Source: Staphylococcaceae bacterium UBA6286
GTDB lineage: Bacteria; Bacillota; Bacilli; Staphylococcales; Staphylococcaceae
NCBI GenBank assembly: GCA_002438305.1
Contig: DJUI01000012.1
Span: 4,970 to 16,580 of the forward strand
Reading direction: 5' to 3'
DNA length: 11,611 nt
Shown here: positions 7,111 to 11,611 of the stretch, piece by piece
How positions within the stretch are numbered: the first letter of the stretch is position 1
Layout of the letters: every line of letters starts with the position of its first letter
Position numbers and translations under genes: made by a program
Notes under the pieces: model-generated
Seen by the model: only the letters and a program-made list of their open reading frames with translations
Told to the model about the DNA's origin: nothing
Databases searched by the model: none

Positions 7111-7855
7111 CTTATCAGTAGTCGACCACGTCGGTACGTTGACGATTGACCGTCCTAAAGCCAATGCATTATCAGCGGAACTGATTGCACAGTTATCGGA
7201 GCAGCTTGATGCGATTGAGTCAGATCCTGCTATCAAAGTCGTACTGATCAAAGGTGAAGGGAAGTTCTTCTCTGCTGGTGCTGACATCAAGGAATTTACG
7301 TCACGCAGTGCAGCAGAACTCGAACAGCAGAGTCACGACACCCATCAAGTATTCAATAGAATAGAACAGTTGTCTGTGCCGGTCATTGCCTTGATCAAAG
7401 GCGCTGCATTAGGGGGCGGCCTTGAACTGGCCATGAGCTGTCATATTCGACTGAGTACGATAGAGGCGCAGCTCGGCTTACCTGAAATTAAACTTGGAGT
7501 GATGCCCGGCTATTCAGGCATCAGACGCCTTAAATCGTATATCGGCACTGCGAAAGCACTGGAAATGGTATTGACCGGTCAGTCAGTCAATGGTTCTGAA
7601 GCAGAAGTGCTGGGTCTTATCACGAAAGTATTTTCGACAGAGGACGAGATGAACCGCTACGCCGAACAGTTGAGCCGCACCATTGCCGGCTACTCAAAAG
7701 ACTCAATTACAGGCATCATGACTGTCAATGCTGCTGAGGACGCTTTCGCAGGTGATCAGACTGAAGCACAACTATTCGGTAAGATCTTTGATACAAACAA
7801 CGCAAAAGAAGGTATTGACGCCTTTATCAGCAAACGGCAACCGGATTTTAAATAA
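7103..7855 (+). CDS. fadB: Enoyl-CoA hydratase (FadB/YsiB type)
   Basis: This crotonase-family enzyme hydrates trans-2-enoyl-CoA to 3-hydroxyacyl-CoA in beta-oxidation. The 250-aa length matches single-domain hydratases, not the large bifunctional E. coli FadB. It has FFSAGADIKEF (about 55-65) for CoA/oxyanion-hole binding, and KGAALGGGLELAM with the first catalytic Glu at 108. GLPEIKLG carries the second catalytic Glu at 128, 20 residues apart as in rat hydratase (144/164). The usual PGxGGTQRL is PGYSGIRRL here, a mild divergence near the active site. An AAAGGAG ribosome binding site lies within the end of fadR. Position after fadR mirrors the Bacillus lcfA-fadR-fadB-etfB-etfA operon, but lcfA (acyl-CoA ligase) is absent. 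Confidence 0.88.
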   Translation: MINLSVVDHVGTLTIDRPKANALSAELIAQLSEQLDAIESDPAIKVVLIKGEGKFFSAGADIKEFTSRSAAELEQQSHDTHQVFNRIEQLSVPVIALIKGAALGGGLELAMSCHIRLSTIEAQLGLPEIKLGVMPGYSGIRRLKSYIGTAKALEMVLTGQSVNGSEAEVLGLITKVFSTEDEMNRYAEQLSRTIAGYSKDSITGIMTVNAAEDAFAGDQTEAQLFGKIFDTNNAKEGIDAFISKRQPDFK

Positions 7856-7876
7856 TACTCACAAAGGGGATGCACA

Positions 7877-8647
7877 ATGAATATTTATGTACTGATGAAA
7901 CGGACGTTTGACACGGAAGAGCGCATTCAGCTGCAAGGGGACAGAATTGATGAGGACAGTGCGGAATTCATCATCAATCCATATGATGAATATGCGATTG
8001 AAGAAGCTGTCAAACTAAAAGAAGCGCATGATGGTGAGATTGTCGTACTGACAGTCGGCCATGAAGAGAGCGAGAAGGAACTGCGGACGGCACTCGCAAT
8101 GGGGGCGGACCGTGCCGTGTTAATCAATGCTGAAGATGACTATGATGAAATGGACAGCAGCAGCATCGCAAAAGTGATTGCAGGATACGTTGGAGCACAG
8201 GACGTTGATATCCTACTCGCTGGTAACGTCGCGATTGACGGCGGCAGCGGCTCCGTTGCGCCGGCAGTAGCAGAACTGCTTGATATTCCTTATGTCACCA
8301 CTGCAGTAGAACTCACAGTCGACGGCTCAACTGCGCATATTACAAGAGATGCTGAAGGTGATACAGAGAAAGTGACTGTTCAACTGCCATTTTTGATGAC
8401 CTGCCAGCAAGGTTTGAATGAACCGAGATATCCATCTCTACCAGGTATTATGAAAGCAAAGAAAAAGCCGCTTGATGAAGTCGAGCTGGATGATATTGAT
8501 GTTGATGATATCACAGCACTGACGACAGTAGAGCATCTATCAATGCCGGAAGACAAAGCAGCTGGACGTATTCTTGACGGGGATCTACATGCACAGGTGG
8601 ATGAATTAGTCGGTATTTTAATCAATGATAGAAAGATAGTCGGATAA
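7877..8647 (+). CDS. etfB: Electron transfer flavoprotein beta subunit
   Basis: This is the beta half of the EtfAB heterodimer, which takes electrons from acyl-CoA dehydrogenase to the respiratory chain; the beta subunit binds AMP structurally. The 256-aa product has the family landmarks: N-terminal MNIYVLMKRTFDTE, the INPYDEYAIEEAVKLKE helix (33-49), the LLAGNVAIDGGSGSVAPAVA nucleotide-binding stretch (113-132), and NEPRYPSLPGIMKAKKKPL (181-199), the recognition-loop signature near the dehydrogenase-docking surface. The frame is complete, with an AAAGGGG ribosome binding site. It lies 21 bases after fadB and 15 bases before etfA, within one operon. Without a functional EtfA partner the subunit would have no complete FAD site. 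Confidence 0.93.
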   Translation: MNIYVLMKRTFDTEERIQLQGDRIDEDSAEFIINPYDEYAIEEAVKLKEAHDGEIVVLTVGHEESEKELRTALAMGADRAVLINAEDDYDEMDSSSIAKVIAGYVGAQDVDILLAGNVAIDGGSGSVAPAVAELLDIPYVTTAVELTVDGSTAHITRDAEGDTEKVTVQLPFLMTCQQGLNEPRYPSLPGIMKAKKKPLDEVELDDIDVDDITALTTVEHLSMPEDKAAGRILDGDLHAQVDELVGILINDRKIVG

Positions 8648-8662
8648 AAAAGGGGATATATC

Positions 8663-9607
8663 ATGACGAAAATATTAACAGTAGCAGAAGTGAAAGATAG
8701 TCAGCTGAGAAATGTTTCATTTGAAGCCATTACATTAGGTAAACAACTGGGTGATGTCACAGTGCTGGTCATCAATGGGACAGATGATATGCACCGTCTA
8801 TTGGCAGCACATGGGGCTGACCAGATTCTTTCGATTGTGAATGATCAGCTGTCATCCTATTCGAACGACGGCTATGCCCAGGCTATCACGGCAGCCCTTG
8901 AAGCAGTAGAGCCGGAATATTTGATTCTCGGTCATACAGCGATCGGCAAAGATATTGCACCGAGAATTGCCGTCAGAAGAAACGGCGGCTTGATCACAGA
9001 CGTCATCGATTATGAGGACGGCAGCTTTAAACGTCCGATTTATTCAGGGAAGGCATTTGAAACTAAAACATTCAACAGTGACTTCAAAGTAGTGACCATC
9101 AGACCGAATAACTTTGATGTGCTGGATGAAGCAGGTACCGGCAATGTGGAAACACTTGATGTGGACATCAAAGACTTGCGAACAACGATCAATGAGATTG
9201 TCCAAAAAGCAGCAGCGGGTGTTGACTTAGCAGAAGCAAAAATAGTCGTGGCAGGGGGACGCGGTGTCAAATCGAAAGAAGGATTTGAGATGCTGTAGGA
9301 ACTCGCTGATGTGTTAGGCGGAGCGGTAGGTGCATCCCGCGGTGCGACAGATGCTGAGTACTGCGATTATTCACTGCAGATCGGTCAGACGGGTAAAGTA
9401 GTGACGCCCGACCTGTATATTGCCTGTGGTATTTCAGGAGCGATTCAGCATCTTGCCGGCATGAGCAATGCAAAAATCATTGTCGCTATCAACAAAGATC
9501 CAGAAGCGAACATTTTCAGTGTGGCAGACTACGGTATTGTCGGTGATTTATTTGAAGTCGTACCGATGCTGACAGATGCTTTCAAATCAGCCAGCGTACA
9601 AGCATGA
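8663..9607 (+). pseudogene. etfA: Electron transfer flavoprotein alpha subunit, interrupted by in-frame TAG
   Basis: The full reading frame would give a 314-residue EtfA if codon 212 were read as an amino acid. That codon is TAG (9296-9298), in [37 protein letters not shown], where EtfA proteins usually have an ordinary residue such as Gln (CAG). The first 211 codons cover domain I. After the stop the same frame continues cleanly for 102 codons, with the FAD-domain motifs: [23 protein letters not shown], the [10 protein letters not shown] signature and [11 protein letters not shown]. There is no frameshift or other decay, so the change is recent or a base-call error. The TAGGA at the stop lies 9 bases before an in-frame GTG (9311) and could act as a weak ribosome binding site for restart. 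As written, EtfA is probably non-functional. It starts at ATG with an AAAGGGG site. Confidence 0.85.
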
Positions 9608-9610
9608 GCA
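9607..9610 (+). promoter_or_regulatory. Possible Spx-contact AGCA element upstream of trxA
   Basis: AGCA at 9607-9610 sits at about -45 to -42 relative to the predicted trxA start site (near 9652), just upstream of the -35 box. In Bacillus subtilis, Spx-activated thiol-stress promoters such as trxA and trxB carry an AGCA element near -44. A second AGCA lies at 9601-9604. A four-base match is weak on its own; the position is what makes it worth listing. Confidence 0.4.
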
Positions 9611-9616
9611 AAGAGG

Positions 9617-9645
9617 ATGACGGTTTAAAGTGACCGTGTTATACT
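9617..9645 (+). promoter_or_regulatory. trxA promoter (extended -10)
   Basis: ATGACG (-35, 9617-9622; 4 of 6), a 17-base spacer, then TGT plus TATACT (-10, 9640-9645), giving an extended -10. Start is predicted near 9652 with a 27-base leader to trxA. This promoter lets trxA be expressed independently of the FadR-controlled operon upstream. The small inverted repeat ACGGT/ACCGT (9620-9624 / 9633-9637) overlaps it. Confidence 0.7.
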
Positions 9646-9678
9646 CCATGTATCATTTAAATTTAGGAGGAATTAACA

Positions 9679-9993
9679 ATGGCATTGATTAATGCAACTG
9701 ATGCAAACTTTGAAGAAAATATTAAAGAAGGCGTTACTTTAGTGGACTTCTGGGCACCTTGGTGCGGACCATGTAAAATGATTGCGCCGGTACTTGAAGA
9801 TTTAGCAGGAGATATCGATGGTAAAGCAAACATCGTCAAAGTAGATGTAGACGAAAACCAGGCAACAGCCGCTAAATTCGAAGTGATGAGTATTCCAACA
9901 TTAATCGTCTTCAAAGACGGTCAAGTCGTTGACAAAGTCGTAGGTTTCCAACCTAAAGAACAACTTCAATCAGTTCTTGAAAAACATTACTAA
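9679..9993 (+). CDS. trxA: Thioredoxin
   Basis: This cytosolic dithiol-disulfide oxidoreductase is reduced by thioredoxin reductase and supplies ribonucleotide reductase and other enzymes. The 104-aa product is the standard single thioredoxin fold, with the active site [10 protein letters not shown] (Cys29, Cys32) and the cis-proline loop MSIPTLIVF (Pro73). The ribosome binding site AGGAGG (9665-9670) is 8 bases before ATG. A short leader, a strong site and a following terminator indicate a well-expressed gene. The trxA-uvrC order is conserved in staphylococci and bacilli. Confidence 0.97.
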   Translation: MALINATDANFEENIKEGVTLVDFWAPWCGPCKMIAPVLEDLAGDIDGKANIVKVDVDENQATAAKFEVMSIPTLIVFKDGQVVDKVVGFQPKEQLQSVLEKHY

Positions 9994-10005
9994 GAAGCGT
10001 ATATC
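9977..10005 (+). promoter_or_regulatory. Candidate uvrC promoter overlapping the trxA 3' end
   Basis: TTGAAA (9977-9982) and TATATC (10000-10005) have a 17-base spacer, matching consensus at 5 and 4 of 6 positions. The start would fall near 10012, exactly at the terminator hairpin. The transcript would therefore carry that hairpin at its 5' end, which weakens the case. Confidence 0.25.
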
Positions 10006-10011
10006 ACGCAT

Positions 10012-10040
10012 AAAAAAGAGCTTCGGCTCTTTTTTATTTT
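10012..10040 (+). terminator. Intrinsic terminator after trxA
   Basis: The stem AAAAAAGAGC (10012-10021) / GCTCTTTTTT (10026-10035) has a stable TTCG tetraloop and ends in a T-run (then ATTTT). It is the strongest terminator in the window and, because both sides carry A/T tracts, could work in both directions. It ends 21 bases before the uvrC start, so uvrC depends on readthrough or a nearby promoter. Confidence 0.92.
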
Positions 10041-10056
10041 GAATGGGGAATGGCGA

Positions 10057-11611
10057 ATGGAAGATTTTGAAATTAAAATAAGGCAGAAGCTTGCAGTGCT
10101 GCCGTTGGAACCTGGCTGTTATTTAATGAAGGACAGACAAGGTGAGATTATTTATGTCGGCAAAGCGAAAAATCTGCGCAACCGGGTGCGCTCTTATTTC
10201 AACGGCACACATGATGAGAAGACGACACGTCTCGTCGCAGAAATTCGAGACTTTGAATTTATTGTGACCAGTTCAGAGATTGAGTCGCTGCTGCTTGAAC
10301 TGACATTAATCAAGAAACATTATCCGCGGTATAACATTATGCTGAAAGATGACAAGAGTTATCCTTTCACCAAGATTACTAAGGAGAAGCATCCAAGACT
10401 GCTGGTCACGCGTCAAGTCAAAAAGAATACAGGTAAATATTTTGGACCTTATCCTAATGCTTATTCAGCGCAGGAAACGAAAAAGCTGCTGGACCGCATT
10501 ATTCCGTTTCGTAAATGCAATCACATGCCGGACAAACTCTGTCTTTACTATCATATCGGTCAGTGTCTTGGACCTTGTGTCTATCCGGTTGAAGAACAGG
10601 AATATCAGCAGATGATACAGACGGTGACACAGTTTCTGAATGGGGAAGATGCGACGATTGTCGAAGATTTGCAAAGAAAAATGAATGAGGCGAGCAGTGA
10701 ACTGAACTTTGAGCAGGCAAAGGAATATAGAGATCTGATCAGTCATATTGAAGCCATCATGTTCAAGCAGAAGATGATGACAGCAGACATGACCGTCCGT
10801 GATATTTTCGGTTACAGTGTAGATAAAGGCTGGATGTGCGTCCAGGTCTTCTTTATCCGGCAGGGTAATTTGATTGAACGTAATGTATCGATGGTGCCGC
10901 TATTGCAGGATCCGGAAGATCAGTTCTATAATTTCATCGGTCAATTCTATCAGCTGAGCCAAAATATTCTGCCGAAAGAAGTTCATATTCCAGTCGGTCT
11001 TGATATTGAGATGGTTCGTTCTGTTGTCGACACAAAAGTCGTGCAGCCTGCCCGCGGACCGAAGCGTGAGATGGTGGCACTTGCTGAGAAAAATGCAAAG
11101 ATTGCACTGACGACTAAATTTGATATTATCGAGCGCGATGAATCGCGGACGATCAATGCCATCGAGGAGCTCGGACAGGCGATGAATATTCAGACGCCGA
11201 TTCGAATAGAGGCATTTGACAACTCCAACATACAAGGGGTCGACCCAGTCTCTGCAATGATCACATTCATCGACGGGAGACCCAGCAAGAAGGACTACAG
11301 AAAATATAAAATCCGGACGGTACAAGGCCCTGATGACTATAAATCGATGGCTGAAGTCGTGAGAAGACGCTATACTAGAGTGCTTCGTGAAGGGCTGCCG
11401 CTGCCCGACTTGATCATTGTTGATGGCGGTAAAGGCCATATGAACGTCATTACCAGCGTACTGGAAGATGAACTCGGACTGGATATACCAGTTGCAGGAC
11501 TGAAGAAAAATGCAAAGCACCAGACTGCAGAACTATTATACGGAGACAAGGCGGATATTATCCCGCTGAACAAAAAAAGTCAGGCGTTCTATCTGCTGCA
11601 GCGGATCCAGG
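10057..11611 (+). CDS. uvrC: UvrABC excinuclease subunit C, N-terminal 518 codons (runs off right edge)
   Basis: UvrC makes both incisions flanking DNA damage in nucleotide excision repair, after recruitment by UvrB. The frame is open to the window edge. An N-terminal GIY-YIG nuclease (about 15-95) has [21 protein letters not shown] four-cysteine motif (Cys154, 162, 170, 174) is proposed to hold an iron-sulfur cluster in UvrC proteins. The UVR helical hairpin that contacts UvrB is at about 200-235. The C-terminal RNase H-like nuclease has [14 protein letters not shown] (Asp388) and [11 protein letters not shown] (Asp456). The start is ATG 10057, the only one of three nearby ATGs in frame, with GGGG 8 bases upstream. 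The tandem helix-hairpin-helix tail is expected beyond the window. Confidence 0.95.
   Translation, partial: MEDFEIKIRQKLAVLPLEPGCYLMKDRQGEIIYVGKAKNLRNRVRSYFNGTHDEKTTRLVAEIRDFEFIVTSSEIESLLLELTLIKKHYPRYNIMLKDDKSYPFTKITKEKHPRLLVTRQVKKNTGKYFGPYPNAYSAQETKKLLDRIIPFRKCNHMPDKLCLYYHIGQCLGPCVYPVEEQEYQQMIQTVTQFLNGEDATIVEDLQRKMNEASSELNFEQAKEYRDLISHIEAIMFKQKMMTADMTVRDIFGYSVDKGWMCVQVFFIRQGNLIERNVSMVPLLQDPEDQFYNFIGQFYQLSQNILPKEVHIPVGLDIEMVRSVVDTKVVQPARGPKREMVALAEKNAKIALTTKFDIIERDESRTINAIEELGQAMNIQTPIRIEAFDNSNIQGVDPVSAMITFIDGRPSKKDYRKYKIRTVQGPDDYKSMAEVVRRRYTRVLREGLPLPDLIIVDGGKGHMNVITSVLEDELGLDIPVAGLKKNAKHQTAELLYGDKADIIPLNKKSQAFYLLQRIQ

Noticed and set aside
9311..9607. A separate 98-codon gene after etfA
   Set aside because: It is in the same frame as etfA and encodes the EtfA FAD domain, so it is the continuation of the interrupted gene rather than an independent gene.
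9997..10009. Small palindrome GCGT-ATATC-ACGC after trxA
   Set aside because: It is only 4 bp per arm next to a strong terminator; too short to distinguish from chance.
10900..11520. A 206-codon open frame antisense to uvrC
   Set aside because: It lies wholly within the strongly conserved uvrC coding frame, has cysteine- and histidine-rich unfamiliar sequence and no ribosome binding site of note; it is a shadow of uvrC.
1..11611. CRISPR arrays, tRNA/rRNA genes, insertion sequences, prophage or a new defence system
   Set aside because: Reading both strands showed no spaced direct repeats, no tRNA-like cloverleaf, no transposase or integrase and no terminal repeats; nearly all bases are explained by core genes.

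Overview
The window reads as a chromosomal housekeeping region from a low-GC Gram-positive coccus of the family Staphylococcaceae. The order rnhC (divergent) / zapA-cvpA-polX-mutS2 ... trxA-uvrC is the staphylococcal arrangement, and the RNase HIII, MutS2 and UvrC proteins are clearly staphylococcal in character. However, a Bacillus-type fatty-acid oxidation block (fadR-fadB-etfB-etfA) lies between mutS2 and trxA. As far as I recall, Staphylococcus itself lacks this block here, so a Macrococcus-like relative is my best guess. This is inferred from gene order and remembered sequences, not from a search. GC looks to be in the low-to-mid 40s percent by eye.

Layout. Bases 1-1315 (minus strand) hold rnhC, then a tiny membrane-peptide ORF that overlaps the rnhC stop, then the first 92 codons of a UvrA-like ABC ATPase that runs off the left edge. 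A divergent promoter region (about 1316-1406) separates these from the plus-strand run zapA-cvpA-polX-mutS2-31-aa membrane peptide (1407-6415). These genes overlap or are tightly spaced, with a hairpin between cvpA and polX. Bases 6416-6522 hold an 11-bp inverted repeat, a strong sigma-A-type promoter and a FadR-type operator. The fad/etf operon follows (6523-9607). Next come trxA with its own promoter (9617-9993), a strong intrinsic terminator (10012-10035), and the first 518 codons of uvrC, which runs off the right edge.

How the genes work together. zapA serves division and cvpA is a membrane protein. PolX, MutS2, UvrC and RNase HIII serve DNA repair, recombination control and RNA-DNA hybrid removal. 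FadR is expected to repress its own operon until long-chain acyl-CoA accumulates. FadB hydrates enoyl-CoA, and EtfAB accepts electrons from acyl-CoA dehydrogenase. Thioredoxin maintains cytosolic thiols.

The main anomaly is an in-frame TAG at codon 212 of etfA. The rest of the gene continues intact in the same frame. As written, the gene encodes a truncated EtfA without most of its FAD domain, unless there is readthrough, reinitiation or a sequence error. A second oddity is a 30-codon membrane-peptide ORF after rnhC that has a good ribosome binding site but an ATA where a start codon should be. I saw no novel multi-gene system, phage, CRISPR array or insertion sequence.
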